DNA of 64,000 nucleotides, taken from positions 124,001 to 188,000 of the forward strand of contig JAJRRO010000020.1 of the NCBI GenBank assembly GCA_024279425.1, given 5' to 3'. The notes below the pieces were generated by a model, which did not search any database, was not told the origin of the DNA, and saw nothing but the letters and a program-made list of their open reading frames with translations. Source of the DNA: Bacteroidota bacterium (GTDB lineage: Bacteria > Bacteroidota > Bacteroidia > Flavobacteriales > Flavobacteriaceae). Shown one piece after another: positions 1-9,282 of the stretch. A program made the position numbers and the translations under genes. Position 1 is the stretch's first letter, and each line of letters begins with the position of its first letter.

Positions 1-2570
1 ATCATACCTTCCAATTTTTTGGCACCCTTTCCGCGCGTATCCCAGACAAATGTATTGCCACCTTTTTTCACTTTAAGTTTTTTATCCTTCTCTTTCGCCG
101 TATTGCTATATCTGGCCAGCGTATCACCAGACATTGATGTAAAGGTCAGGCTAACACTATCCTTCTCAGCCAAGTTCTTTAAATAAAAATGGGTTATCAC
201 TCCATTAGGGTGATTGGCCCCAGCGGTTTTGGAAGGTTTGCTGGCAGCACTGCCCTTAGTTCTATAGGAGTCCTTCGGTTGATATAAAATTGCGGAAGCA
301 CTTTTTTTACTGGCATCCAATTGATGTAAAACGGTAAGGTCATCAATAATCCATACGCTACGACCTTGGGTCGCTACGATAAGGTTATTGTCTTTTATCG
401 TCAAATCGGTAATGGGTACTATGGGTAAATTCATTTGAAAGGGATTCCAATTGGCCCCATCATCAAAGGAGATATACATTCCGGTCTCCGTCCCTGCATA
501 CAACAATCCCTTGACTTCAGGGTCTTCCCGAACCACCCGTGTAAAATGCTGGTTATTTATACCGTTCGTTATTTTTATCCAAGTTTGACCATAATCCGTA
601 GTCTTGTATACATACGGTTGAAAGTCCCCCGACTTATATCTCGTCGCGGCTACATAACAAGTGCCTTCATCGAAGGCCGAAGGTTCTATGCTGTTGATCA
701 TGTTCCATTCTGGCATATGGGTAGGAGTAACATTATCCCAATTGGCCCCGCCGTCCTTAGATACATGAATTAATCCGTCATCACTACCTACCCAGAGCAA
801 TCCTTCCTTTAAAGGGCTTTCGTTGGCGGCAAATATGGTACAATAATATTCCACACTCGTATTATCCTGGGTAATGGGTCCTCCACTGGAAACCAATTTT
901 GTAGAATCATTCCGGGTCAAATCTCCGCTCAATAACTTCCAACTTTGTCCCTCATTTTCCGAGAGATGTACATGGTTTGAAAATGTATACAGTTTTTTTG
1001 GATCGTGCTTGCTGAAAATAATGGGGAAATTCCATTGAAATCTATATTTCATGTCTTCCGCCCCATGGCCCATGGGATTATCGGGCCAAACATTGATACC
1101 CCGTACTGTTCCTTTGTCGTGATTCATCCTTGTTAAGAAACCATCATAACTCCCCCCATAAACAATGTCGTTATTTAAAGGGTCCACTGCAATATGTGCA
1201 GATTCTCCTCCCGCCGTTGTCTCCCAATCATCTTCATCAATTGAATTGCCATCGCTACGATGCTTTATCCTTACGGTGGAATTGTCCTGTTGCGCCACAT
1301 AAATGCGGTAAGGGAAGGCATTATCCGTGGTTACCCTATAAAATTGGGCTGTGGGTTGATTGTAATAGGTACTCCAAGTCTCTCCACCATCGTAGGACAC
1401 CTGTGCCCCTCCGTCATCACCAATAATCATGCGTTTCGGATTTTCAGGGGAAATCCAAAGGTCGTGATGATCGCCGTGGGGCGCATTGAAGGTATTAAAG
1501 CTTTTACCTCCATCAGTCGACTTATGATAACGTACATTCAGAACATAAACCACATCCTCGTCCTCGGTATCCGCATAAATACGGGTATAGTACCACGCCC
1601 GCTGGCGTAATTTACGTTCACTGTTTACTTGGGTCCATTTCTTTCCACCGTCGTCCGAACGGTAGAGTCCCCCTTTTTCCTTATTCTCCACGATGGCCCA
1701 GACGCGTTCCGAATTTTTAGGAGAAACGGTTACTCCTATAATTCCCAGGGTATCTTTTGGAAAACCTTCATTCTTGGAAATCTCCTTCCAGGTCTCCCCG
1801 CTATCTGTACTTTTCCACAGCGCAGAACCATCTCCACCACTACTGAGACTAAAGGGCGTTCGTTGGGCCCGCCAAGTCGAGGCATACACTATTCTGGGGT
1901 TGTTGGGGTCCAAGACCAAATCAACAGCCCCAGATCGGTCATTTACAAATAGTTTCTTTTGCCACGTTTTTCCCTCATCAATACTCTTATAAATACCCCG
2001 ATCTTGGGTGGGTTTGTAGATGTTTCCAAGTACCGCTGCATAAACAATATCCGGATTGCTAGGGTGAATTCGTATTCTGGGCACATGGCGACTGTTTTTA
2101 AGTCCGGCCGAAGTCCATGTTTTTCCTGCGTCTTCTGTTTTCCAAATCCCGTAGCCCGAGGAAACATTACCTCGGAGTGTCTTTTCACCACCGCCAACAA
2201 AGATGATATTGGGGTCGCTTTTGGCCACTTCAACGGCACCAACACTTCCTCCAAAATAACCATCAGAAATATTGTTCCAGTTACGACCACCGTCCAAGGT
2301 TTTCCAAACACCACCACCTGTAGCGCCGAAATAATAGAGGTTAGGTTCTCCTGACACTCCAGTTACCGCAGCGGATCTACCCCCACGAAACGGACCCACC
2401 AAGCGATACTCCAAACTGGAATACAATTCTTCTGGATACTGTGGTGTTACGATTTTTGATTTTTTTCGTCGCCTGTCCTGAGCGGAGTCGAAGGATTGGG
2501 AATGGAGTGAAGTAGGTAGAAGAAGTAGGGCCAACATAAAAATACTTGCCCATATATAGATGGTTTTCAT
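1..2570 (-). CDS. Secreted Asp-box/VPS10-like repeat protein (partial, runs off left edge)
   Basis: The reverse strand is open without a stop from the window edge to an ATG at 2570 (about 856 codons), so the C-terminus is missing. It begins with a signal peptide (MKTIYIWASIF... ending near LHSQ). The body carries many Asp-box (BNR) repeats spaced 45-70 residues apart, such as VWKTLDGGRNW, IWKTEDAGKTW, IYKSIDEGKTW, LWKSTDSGETW and YISFDDGANW, as in sortilin/VPS10-type beta-propellers. Homologues in Bacteroidota are about 1,000-1,100 residues, are often annotated as glycosyl hydrolases, and rarely have a proven activity. The protein should be periplasmic or outside the cell. A paralogue lies at 55366-58527. 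Oddity: residues just after the signal peptide (SFDSAQDRR) are encoded by a dispersed intergenic-type repeat. The family call is firm; the substrate is unknown. Confidence 0.85.
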   Translation of the reverse strand, partial: MKTIYIWASIFMLALLLLPTSLHSQSFDSAQDRRRKKSKIVTPQYPEELYSSLEYRLVGPFRGGRSAAVTGVSGEPNLYYFGATGGGVWKTLDGGRNWNNISDGYFGGSVGAVEVAKSDPNIIFVGGGEKTLRGNVSSGYGIWKTEDAGKTWTSAGLKNSRHVPRIRIHPSNPDIVYAAVLGNIYKPTQDRGIYKSIDEGKTWQKKLFVNDRSGAVDLVLDPNNPRIVYASTWRAQRTPFSLSSGGDGSALWKSTDSGETWKEISKNEGFPKDTLGIIGVTVSPKNSERVWAIVENKEKGGLYRSDDGGKKWTQVNSERKLRQRAWYYTRIYADTEDEDVVYVLNVRYHKSTDGGKSFNTFNAPHGDHHDLWISPENPKRMIIGDDGGAQVSYDGGETWSTYYNQPTAQFYRVTTDNAFPYRIYVAQQDNSTVRIKHRSDGNSIDEDDWETTAGGESAHIAVDPLNNDIVYGGSYDGFLTRMNHDKGTVRGINVWPDNPMGHGAEDMKYRFQWNFPIIFSKHDPKKLYTFSNHVHLSENEGQSWKLLSGDLTRNDSTKLVSSGGPITQDNTSVEYYCTIFAANESPLKEGLLWVGSDDGLIHVSKDGGANWDNVTPTHMPEWNMINSIEPSAFDEGTCYVAATRYKSGDFQPYVYKTTDYGQTWIKITNGINNQHFTRVVREDPEVKGLLYAGTETGMYISFDDGANWNPFQMNLPIVPITDLTIKDNNLIVATQGRSVWIIDDLTVLHQLDASKKSASAILYQPKDSYRTKGSAASKPSKTAGANHPNGVITHFYLKNLAEKDSVSLTFTSMSGDTLARYSNTAKEKDKKLKVKKGGNTFVWDTRGKGAKKLEGM
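2472..2502. repeat. Dispersed repeat fragment inside a coding region
   Basis: The segment containing cctgtcctgagcggagtcg resembles the element seen in intergenic DNA at about 12610-12655, 28200-28245 and 53818-53842. All contain a core close to CTTCGACTNCGCTCAGG in one or the other orientation. Here it lies within the start of the Asp-box protein gene and encodes residues just after the signal peptide cleavage region. Confidence 0.5.
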
Positions 2571-2604
2571 TTTTTAAGTGTTGCAATTAGTCAACACTAA
2601 ATGT

Positions 2605-2676
2605 AAGTAAAAAGGGTGTAATCCGAAATATTTTCCGCCCGCAATACAACGCTTTAAATATTTGGCTATTTTAGAG
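2605..2676 (+). repeat. 72-bp repeat, copy 1 (between divergent genes)
   Basis: This 72-bp segment matches 5587-5658 at 68 of 72 positions by direct comparison. Weaker similarity continues downstream for about 60 bp in both copies (gacaatgattata versus aacaataattata). It lies between the divergent Asp-box protein gene (2570, reverse) and the cyclase gene (2746, forward). Conservation outside any reading frame suggests a shared regulatory region or a small duplicated element. It has no obvious inverted repeat. Confidence 0.75.
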
Positions 2677-2745
2677 CTATAGAGAGACGATGGACAATGA
2701 TTATATACAACTGTTGTATGTGATTCCAAAAGACATAATTTAAAA

Positions 2746-3594
2746 ATGAAAACACCTTTTTTTTACCTACTATTATTTTTGACCTTGATTGCCTGTGATA
2801 GCAAATCCACCTCTGCGGAAAAAAACAGCACTACCATACAATCCAAAGTCGTTCAAAGAAGGCTCGTTGATCTATCACACGCCTATTCTGATAAGACCAT
2901 TTATTGGGTAACTGCCCAAGAATTCAGATTGGATACCGTTTATAACGGACAAACAGATAAGGGGTATTATTATTCAGCCAATAATTTTAGTACGGCAGAA
3001 CACGGTGGAACGCATATAGATGCCCCGATTCACTTTGTAAAAAATGGACAAACGGTAGATGAAATACCTCTCGAAAAATTAATTGGGAATGCCGTTAAGA
3101 TCGATGTTTCTTCAAAAACCATTAAAAATCCTGACTATTTGGTTGGTATAGATGATTTTATGGATTGGGAAAACAGTCAGAATACTATAATTCCGGATGG
3201 GAGTATTGTTTTATTGCAAACTGACTTTTCAAAATATTATCCTGACAAAGTCAAATACTTAGGCACGGACAAACGCGGAGAGAATGCCGTTAGGTTGCTG
3301 CATTTTCCGGGACTTTCACCCGACGTTGCGGAATGGTTGGTTCAGCATCGCAATATTAGTTCAATTGGTATTGATACCCCCAGTATTGATTATGGCCAAT
3401 CTGAATATTTCAGGAGCCATGTTATACTTCTCAAAAAAAGTATTCCCGCTTTCGAAAACCTCACCAACTTGGATAAATTACCGCTAAATGGATTTGAAAT
3501 AATTGCCTTACCCATGAAAATCAAAGGGGGAAGTGGAGCTCCTTTAAGAATTGTAGCCGTTATAACTGATGGCAAAAGTAACGACGTTCAATAG
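2746..3594 (+). CDS. Cyclase family lipoprotein (kynurenine formamidase-like)
   Basis: A 282-residue protein with a lipoprotein signal (hydrophobic stretch, then LIACDS with the acceptor Cys near residue 17), so it is probably anchored in the envelope. The body is a cyclase fold (PF04199 type): LVDLSHAYSDKT near the start and the hallmark HGGTHIDAPIHF around residue 87, which carries the metal-binding His and Asp residues. Later blocks SIGIDTPSIDYG and FRSHVILL also fit. Known members hydrolyse amides or lactones, including N-formylkynurenine, using Zn or Mn. Substrate specificity cannot be read from sequence. The export signal argues against a role in cytosolic tryptophan degradation. It is transcribed away from the Asp-box gene, with a repeat-containing region between them. 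Confidence 0.85.
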   Translation: MKTPFFYLLLFLTLIACDSKSTSAEKNSTTIQSKVVQRRLVDLSHAYSDKTIYWVTAQEFRLDTVYNGQTDKGYYYSANNFSTAEHGGTHIDAPIHFVKNGQTVDEIPLEKLIGNAVKIDVSSKTIKNPDYLVGIDDFMDWENSQNTIIPDGSIVLLQTDFSKYYPDKVKYLGTDKRGENAVRLLHFPGLSPDVAEWLVQHRNISSIGIDTPSIDYGQSEYFRSHVILLKKSIPAFENLTNLDKLPLNGFEIIALPMKIKGGSGAPLRIVAVITDGKSNDVQ

Positions 3595-3603
3595 TGGCCA
3601 TAG

Positions 3604-3774
3604 TTCATTGTTGTTTCCAAACAGGATCACTTGGTCAATCCAATTTCTTCTGTAGCATTGGCTGACGCCTTGAGCTGTGATCTATATGAATTGACAGGGG
3701 ATTGTGGACATATTGCCATTTTTTGTGGAATTGAAAAAGTGAAACAGGCTGTATCAGATTTTTTAAATAACTGA
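3604..3774 (+). pseudogene. C-terminal remnant of an alpha/beta hydrolase (homoserine acetyltransferase-like)
   Basis: The frame from 3604 to the TGA at 3774 reads FIVVSKQDHLVNP... ELTGDCGHIAIF ... and ends normally. This matches the last ~55 residues of MetX-like alpha/beta hydrolases, where the D of QDH and the H of CGHIA are the catalytic acid and base. A stop (TAG 3601-3603) closes the frame upstream and the nucleophile half is missing. It is therefore a decayed gene end, left between the cyclase and the sigma factor. Confidence 0.6.
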
Positions 3775-3833
3775 TTACAACAAAAAATAAAGTGCCTATC
3801 CTTTCTATGGAATTGTTATTCGCAATCTGAAAA

Positions 3834-5099
3834 ATGAAAGAGTATACCAAAAACAATAGTAGTGAACTTACCGGGCATTTCTTTAGAAAGGAATACGGAA
3901 AAATGGTTTCCGTAATCACCCGATATATTGGAACTGAAAATGTAGAAACCGCAGAGGACATTGTTCAGGAAACTTTGTTGAGAGCGGTTGAACATTGGCA
4001 AAAAGAGATACCCGAAAACCCCCAAGCCTGGTTATACAAAACAGCGAAGAATTTAACCTTGAATATTCTTAAGCGCAAGAAATATCAAAAACATTACGAG
4101 GCTATTGAAGCAAGAAATGTAAAAGCCTTGGAAAACATCAGTTTTTCAGAAAAGCTAATAATGGATGAGCAGCTTAAAATGATGTTCGTTTGTTGTCATC
4201 CTTCCATTTCTGAAAATTCACAAATCACCTTGATTCTAAAAATACTTTGCGGATTCAGTATCTCGGAAATAGCCAACTCCTTTTTTTCGACAAATGAAAC
4301 CATCAATAAAAGATTGGTGCGGGGGCGCAAACAGCTTAGGGAAAATAAAGTAAATTTCGAAATCCCCCAGAAAATCAATAAAAATCTCAACATTGTTCTT
4401 AAAACAATTTACCTGCTTTTCAATGAAGGGTATTTTCCCTCCCAGAAAAACGAGTCCATACGCTACGACTTATGTCTTGAAGCTATACGATTGGCCAAAA
4501 TTCTGATTAGCAGCGCCTCTATCCGGGGAAAGTCCGATTGTCATGCCTTGTTGGCACTTATGTATTTGAATGCATCTCGTTTTAAGGCCCGAATCGATGA
4601 GGAAGGCCACACGGTTGAAATGGAAAAACAAGACCGAAAAAAATGGAATCAAGAATTGATACAAAGGGGGGTTCAACATTTGAACTTGGCAACAGAAGAA
4701 GAAAAAAATTCAATCTTTTTGATTTTAGCAACCATCTCGGCCAATCATTGTATTGCACCTAGTTTTGAGCAAACCAATTGGACAGAAATACTTTCGCTCT
4801 ATGATAGACTTATTGAACATGAGGATTCACCCCTAACCCGACTGAACAGAAGTGTTGCCTTGGCAAAGGTTAAGGGAAACAGGATGGCCATTGCAGAATT
4901 GAAAAAACTGGAATCCATTTCGGATATTGGAAGTCATTATCTTTTTCATTTTACATTGGGCGAATTTTACAATAGGGAAAATAAAAGAAATAAGGCCATT
5001 GATCAGTTCAAAAAAGCCCTAGCGTTGGCCAAAAACGGGCGTGATATCAATCTGTTGAAGAAAAAATTAATAGGGCTTGTCCCTAATTACCAATCTTGA
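3834..5099 (+). CDS. ECF-type RNA polymerase sigma factor with long C-terminal domain (ECF42-like)
   Basis: A 421-residue protein. Residues 1-75 hold sigma region 2 (MVSVITRYIG, AEDIVQETLLRAVEHW, AWLYKTAKNLTLNILKR). Residues ~120-165 hold region 4 (QITLILKILCGFSISEIANSFFSTNETINKRLVRGRK, in pieces). The long tail is the helical TPR-like/DUF6596 domain typical of group ECF42, which is about 410 residues in total. These factors have no classical anti-sigma factor and are encoded next to DGPF/YCII-domain proteins, as here with the gene at 5141. The natural signal is poorly known. The spacing to the partner is 41 bp, suggesting one operon. No frameshift or missing motif was seen. Confidence 0.9.
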   Translation: MKEYTKNNSSELTGHFFRKEYGKMVSVITRYIGTENVETAEDIVQETLLRAVEHWQKEIPENPQAWLYKTAKNLTLNILKRKKYQKHYEAIEARNVKALENISFSEKLIMDEQLKMMFVCCHPSISENSQITLILKILCGFSISEIANSFFSTNETINKRLVRGRKQLRENKVNFEIPQKINKNLNIVLKTIYLLFNEGYFPSQKNESIRYDLCLEAIRLAKILISSASIRGKSDCHALLALMYLNASRFKARIDEEGHTVEMEKQDRKKWNQELIQRGVQHLNLATEEEKNSIFLILATISANHCIAPSFEQTNWTEILSLYDRLIEHEDSPLTRLNRSVALAKVKGNRMAIAELKKLESISDIGSHYLFHFTLGEFYNRENKRNKAIDQFKKALALAKNGRDINLLKKKLIGLVPNYQS

Positions 5100-5140
5100 T
5101 TGTTATAGGGGTATAATCCAATAATTTAAAAGATGTAATT

Positions 5141-5497
5141 ATGAAAGAATTTATGTTATTTATTAGAAGTGAGGAAAATCCAAAAGCCAGTCTGTCTCCC
5201 GAACAGTTGCAACAGCATATAGAAAAAATCGGCGGCTTTATCAAAAGGCTGAGTGATGAAGGAAGAATGAAATCGGCCCAACCTTTGGAAATGGACGGAC
5301 GAATACTCTCTTATAAAAATGGAGCTATTATTGACGGCCCTTATAACGAAACTAAGGAAGTTATTTCGGGATACTATCATCTTTTAGCCAAAGATTTAAA
5401 TGAAGCGATTGAAATCACCAAAGGTGATCCCAGATTTGAAGAAGGCATTTGGCGCATAGAGGTCCGACCCATACTAAAAGTAGAAGGCATTAACTAG
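5141..5497 (+). CDS. YCII/DGPF-domain protein, partner of the ECF sigma factor
   Basis: A 118-residue cytoplasmic protein of the YCII-related (DGPF) family: MKEFMLFIRSEENP at the start, the diagnostic IIDGPYNETKEVISGYY in the middle, and EAIEITKGDPRFEEG near the end. The DGPF motif appears here as DGPY. Members are small ferredoxin-like folds that co-occur with ECF42 sigma factors and are thought to be effector or target genes. Their biochemical role is not established. It lies 41 bp after the sigma gene on the same strand, so co-transcription is likely. Confidence 0.88.
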   Translation: MKEFMLFIRSEENPKASLSPEQLQQHIEKIGGFIKRLSDEGRMKSAQPLEMDGRILSYKNGAIIDGPYNETKEVISGYYHLLAKDLNEAIEITKGDPRFEEGIWRIEVRPILKVEGIN

Positions 5498-5586
5498 GTA
5501 TTCCTAGCGTCGCAGTAACATGTACGGTTTAGGTTAGCGCTTAAGCCGTTTTGTTTTTATATAAACACAACTATACTATTCGAAGC

Positions 5587-5658
5587 AAGTAAAAAGGGCG
5601 TAATCTTAAATATTTTCCGCCTGCAATACAACGCTTTAAATATTTGGCTATTTTAGAG
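5587..5658 (+). repeat. 72-bp repeat, copy 2 (upstream of CBM9/DUF5916 gene)
   Basis: Copy 2 of the repeat at 2605-2676, in the same orientation and with four substitutions. It lies about 90 bp upstream of the start of the secreted CBM9-like protein gene, in the 250-bp gap after the YCII gene. No open reading frame crosses it. Confidence 0.75.
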
Positions 5659-5747
5659 TCAAAATAGAGCTTTAAACAATAATTATAAGCAATTGTCATA
5701 CATAATTATCGACAAAAACAACCTCCTACTCCAAATTAAAATCCCAA

Positions 5748-7982
5748 TTGAAAGACCGTAACACCCTTTTCGGAAGTAATCCAGGATCTAATCTAAATTG
5801 TGGATCGGTCTTAACCGTCGCAAAAAGATTGTCCTTTATTCTTTACTTTTTGGCAATGTCAAGTACATTAGTATTTGGGCAAACTACGGAAAGGCCCTGC
5901 TATAAGGTCGGCAAACTACAGGGAGAGATAAATGTGGACGGACTGTTGGACGAACCCGATTGGAAAAACGCAACCCTTCTCGATGAATTCCTCACCACAG
6001 AACCCCAAGAAAGAGGAATGCCTTCATCCCCGACGATTGTTCGGGTAATCGCTAATGAAAAATCGGTCATTATCGGAATAGAGTGCAAGGATTCAAGCCC
6101 CGAGGACATTGTTAGGTTCTCTAAAATAAGGGATGCGGACATCTCCAATGAAGATCATGTAAAAGTGGTGTTGGATCCCTTTCTGGATGGACAGTCCGGT
6201 TACATTTTTGCGGTAAATGCTTTTGCCGCCCGATATGATGCCTTGGTCTCCAATCGTGGGGAATCGGAAAATAAAGATTGGGATGCCGTATGGGAGGCCC
6301 GTACCTCCATCAATTCAGACGGATGGTCCGTAGAAATTCTTTTGCCCATTCAAAGCATTTCATTTAAAAAAGGGTTAAGCAGTTGGGGGTTCAACATAGA
6401 AAGAAGAATCCAAAGAAATCAGGAAACCATACGGTGGGCCAATGTGCGTCGCGATCAATGGTTCATTCAAACAAGTAGGGCAGGCCTGCTAACCCATCTT
6501 CCTGAATTCAACTATGGTTTGGGACTCAATGTGAAGCCTTCCCTCGCAAGTAAGCTCAATAAAAGCGGAGCGGCAGCATCGCTTTTTGACTTTGATGCCA
6601 GCCTGGATGCCAGCCAACGATTAAGCCCCAATGTATTGGCCACCGTTACCATCAATACAGATTTCGCCGAAACTGAAGTAGATACCCGGCAGACCAATTT
6701 GACCAGATTTCCCCTCTTTTTCCCTGAAAAGCGAACTTTTTTTCTTGAGGGCTCAGATATTTTCGAATTCGGATTTGGTACCGGAAGTAATACGGTACTT
6801 CCCTTTTTCAGCAGAAGAATCGGACTTATAGATAACAATGAAGTACCGGTACTGGCAGGGGCAAAACTCAATGGTCGCATTGGCAAGACCGCTTTTGGCG
6901 GAATGGGGGTACGGACCAAATCATTCAAATCTGACGGACAACTTTTTGATGCTACCAACATGGGCGTAATACGGGTAAGGCAAAACGTGCTAAGAGAAAG
7001 TTCTATGGGTTTTATTGCATCGGTTGGCGATCCCCTCAACCGTGATGGTAGTTGGATGTCCGGGGGCGATTTCACCTACCAGACCACGAGATTCAATGAG
7101 GACAAAAATTTAATTGCAGGAGCTTGGGCATTATATGCCAATAGAGCCGATTTAATGCATGACAAATCAGCCTACGGATTTAAAATTGATTACCCTAATG
7201 ACAAATGGGATATAGCGTTGGTCTATTCCCGTATTGGAGCCCAATTTGACCCTTCATTAGGATTTGTTCCGCGAAAAGGAGTGCACTATATGCGACTGGG
7301 GGGCACCTATTCCCCTAGACCTGTATGGCCTTGGCTAAGGCAGATGTTCAATCAACTTTATGGAACCTACATTCGCAATATTGATGGTGGATGGCAGTCC
7401 TATAATGTATTTACAGCTCCGATAAATTGGCGATTGGAAAGTGGGGATCGGATCGAAATAAACGTAAGACCAACAGGGGAGAATATTCTTATTCCTTTTG
7501 AAATTGCAGAAAATGTATTTATCCCGGAAGGGAAATACCATTTTATGCGCTACCGCCTTGAAGCCGAATTTGCTGCAAAACGAAGATTGAGTGGACAAGC
7601 CTCTTGGTGGTTTGGTTCCTTCTATGGGGGTCGGTTAGATGAACTGGAATTGCAATTGAATTGGAATCCCAATGCTTTATTAGGATTTGAATTTAGTGGT
7701 ATTAGAAATACAGGCCGTTTACCTTGGGGGAATTTTGAACAAACGTTGGTCGGTTTGCGTGTAAGATTCAATGTTACCTCAGATTTACAATTAAATAGCT
7801 ATCTACAATACGATACTGATAGCAGGACATTAGGTCTGAATGCCCGAATTCACTGGGTATTCTCTCCTTTGGGCAATGTCTTTCTAGTGGTCAACCATAA
7901 TTCCTTCAATGATATGATAGAAGACTGGACCTTACGAAATCAACAGATTTTATTAAAGGTGAGGTATAATTTTAGACTATAG
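5748..7982 (+). CDS. Secreted CBM9-like / DUF5916 beta-barrel protein
   Basis: A 744-residue protein. A hydrophobic signal segment spans about residues 27-45 (LSFILYFLAMSSTLVFGQ). A family-9 carbohydrate-binding-like domain follows (ERPCYKVGKLQGEINVDGLLDEPDW, in pieces, to ~residue 230). The remainder is a DUF5916 domain with FPLFFPEKRTFFLEG and alternating aromatic/polar strands ending in VRYNFRL, typical of an outer-membrane barrel C-terminus. Homologues occur widely in Bacteroidota as surface proteins, often annotated as hydrolases. No ATG precedes the signal segment; the frame begins at a TTG (5748), so the true start is uncertain. The 72-bp repeat lies upstream. The molecular function is unknown. 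Confidence 0.82.
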   Translation: MKDRNTLFGSNPGSNLNCGSVLTVAKRLSFILYFLAMSSTLVFGQTTERPCYKVGKLQGEINVDGLLDEPDWKNATLLDEFLTTEPQERGMPSSPTIVRVIANEKSVIIGIECKDSSPEDIVRFSKIRDADISNEDHVKVVLDPFLDGQSGYIFAVNAFAARYDALVSNRGESENKDWDAVWEARTSINSDGWSVEILLPIQSISFKKGLSSWGFNIERRIQRNQETIRWANVRRDQWFIQTSRAGLLTHLPEFNYGLGLNVKPSLASKLNKSGAAASLFDFDASLDASQRLSPNVLATVTINTDFAETEVDTRQTNLTRFPLFFPEKRTFFLEGSDIFEFGFGTGSNTVLPFFSRRIGLIDNNEVPVLAGAKLNGRIGKTAFGGMGVRTKSFKSDGQLFDATNMGVIRVRQNVLRESSMGFIASVGDPLNRDGSWMSGGDFTYQTTRFNEDKNLIAGAWALYANRADLMHDKSAYGFKIDYPNDKWDIALVYSRIGAQFDPSLGFVPRKGVHYMRLGGTYSPRPVWPWLRQMFNQLYGTYIRNIDGGWQSYNVFTAPINWRLESGDRIEINVRPTGENILIPFEIAENVFIPEGKYHFMRYRLEAEFAAKRRLSGQASWWFGSFYGGRLDELELQLNWNPNALLGFEFSGIRNTGRLPWGNFEQTLVGLRVRFNVTSDLQLNSYLQYDTDSRTLGLNARIHWVFSPLGNVFLVVNHNSFNDMIEDWTLRNQQILLKVRYNFRL

Positions 7983-8089
7983 GAATTGGATTAAAAGGAC
8001 TTTACCCCCTTGACCAAAGGCAAAATGACAGGAACCCGCTTTTTGAAGGTAACTCTTGCCAAAACTGATTAAACCGCAAAATCACCCCC

Positions 8090-8480
8090 CTACTTGCAAT
8101 AGTCTACCTTACGAACATTTCTTTGAAATAGAAACTGTTGAGCTTGGAGCTTTATAAATATGCAAAAAGAGTGGAGGTTGTATCGTTTAAAGGTTTGTGT
8201 TGCCTTCTCTTCCTTTCCAGGCCATATTGGATATTTCCGACCATTCAAGAGCACACCTATTCGTGTGGCTCGTACCCAGTGATAATATGTGACCAAACAA
8301 ATAAGCATGGTACCACTACTTACGACTAAGAATTTAAGCTTGGCCGGTACATCCCATGCCGAAAGTGGCAGTGCCAGAATAACCAATACAGAACCATGAA
8401 AAAGATAAACCCCAGGATGAACGGCAATTGATTCTCCAATCAAAAGGAATAAAAATGGGTAGTAATAAACGACATAACAC
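8090..8480 (-). pseudogene. C-terminal remnant of an acyltransferase-3 (OafA/WecH-like) membrane protein
   Basis: Reverse-strand sequence reads YYYPFLFLLIGES, HPGVYLFHGSVLVILALPLS, DVPAKLKFLVVSSGTMLICLVTYY, then RIGVLLNGRKYP. This resembles the last two transmembrane helices and tail of acyltransferase family 3 proteins, which end with a LFHxxV helix, a (V)ALKFLLxxxGT helix and a short basic tail. The upstream ~250 residues of such proteins are absent and the frame runs into the Ada-like remnant on the other strand. It is most likely a gene end left after deletion. Confidence is limited because the match rests on hydrophobic sequence. Confidence 0.45.
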
Positions 8481-8533
8481 ATTCCAGCAACAATCGGATT
8501 GTCATTTAAAATTAGTATTATGACCTTTGACGC

Positions 8534-9282
8534 ATGGAAGTAAATTATCATTACGAAACAATCGCAAAGGCCATTCAATTTATTCGCAACAATCAAATTG
8601 AACAACCTACTTTAGACGAAATCGCAAATCACGTACACTTGAGCAAGTTTCATTTGCAAAGAACTTTTCGAAAATGGGCAGTCGACTTTGAGCACATCGT
8701 ATGACATTGGACTTTCTGGAAATGGCAGACTTCACGATTTATTTATAAAAATTGAGTCTTGCACGCCTGGACAATTTCAAAACAGAGGGAGAAACTTAGA
8801 TGTTCTAATTGACACAATAAACACGCCATTTGGAAAAGCACTAATAGCTGAAACCGATAAGGGCATATCTACAATTGAATTTGATGCCAATCACGATACT
8901 ATATTGGACAAATTCAAAAATGCGAATTTAAAATCCGGATTGGGAGTTAACAGAGAAAAAGGTTCAGGGTTACTTTAAATCTTGGGAAACCCCAAACAAA
9001 CCGATTGGAATTGATTTAATCGGAACGCCATTTCAAGTTCAAGTCTGGAAAGCCCTACTTAAAATCTCATCTTCCCATCTGGTTTCATATAAAGACATAG
9101 CTGATTTGATAAACAACCCCAAGGCCGTAAGAGCTGTTGGAACGGCAAACGGCAAAAACCCAATAGCATATCTAATTCCATGTCATCGCGTTATTAAAAA
9201 TGACGGAGGAATTGGAAATTACAAATGGAATGCTATTAGAAAAGAGATAATAAATGGTTATGAAATTACAAATTTACAATGA
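8534..9282 (+). pseudogene. Broken Ada-type regulator / methylated-DNA-cysteine methyltransferase
   Basis: Three pieces of one gene are visible. From ATG 8534: ETIAKAIQFIRNN, LDEIANHVHLSKFHLQRTF, an AraC-type helix-turn-helix, which stops at 8704. A second frame overlapping from about 8690 continues STSYDIGLSGNGRLHDLF and the linker to about 8940. A third frame then gives LIGTPFQVQVWKALL, VGTANGKNPIAYLIPCHRVI with the acceptor Cys, ending at 9282. Compared with intact AraC-MGMT proteins, about 25-28 codons are missing after LQRTFRKWA, and there is a one-base shift near 8940-8950. The methyltransferase part looks intact but lacks a start. A separate complete ogt lies at 30838, which could cover the loss. 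Confidence 0.75.

Noticed and set aside
435-2317. Several forward and reverse frames over the left end
   Set aside because: They are shadows of the Asp-box gene, which is open on the reverse strand from 2570 to the edge.
8090-8605. 171-codon reverse frame as an intact gene
   Set aside because: Only the tail resembles acyltransferase-3; the start runs into the Ada remnant on the other strand.
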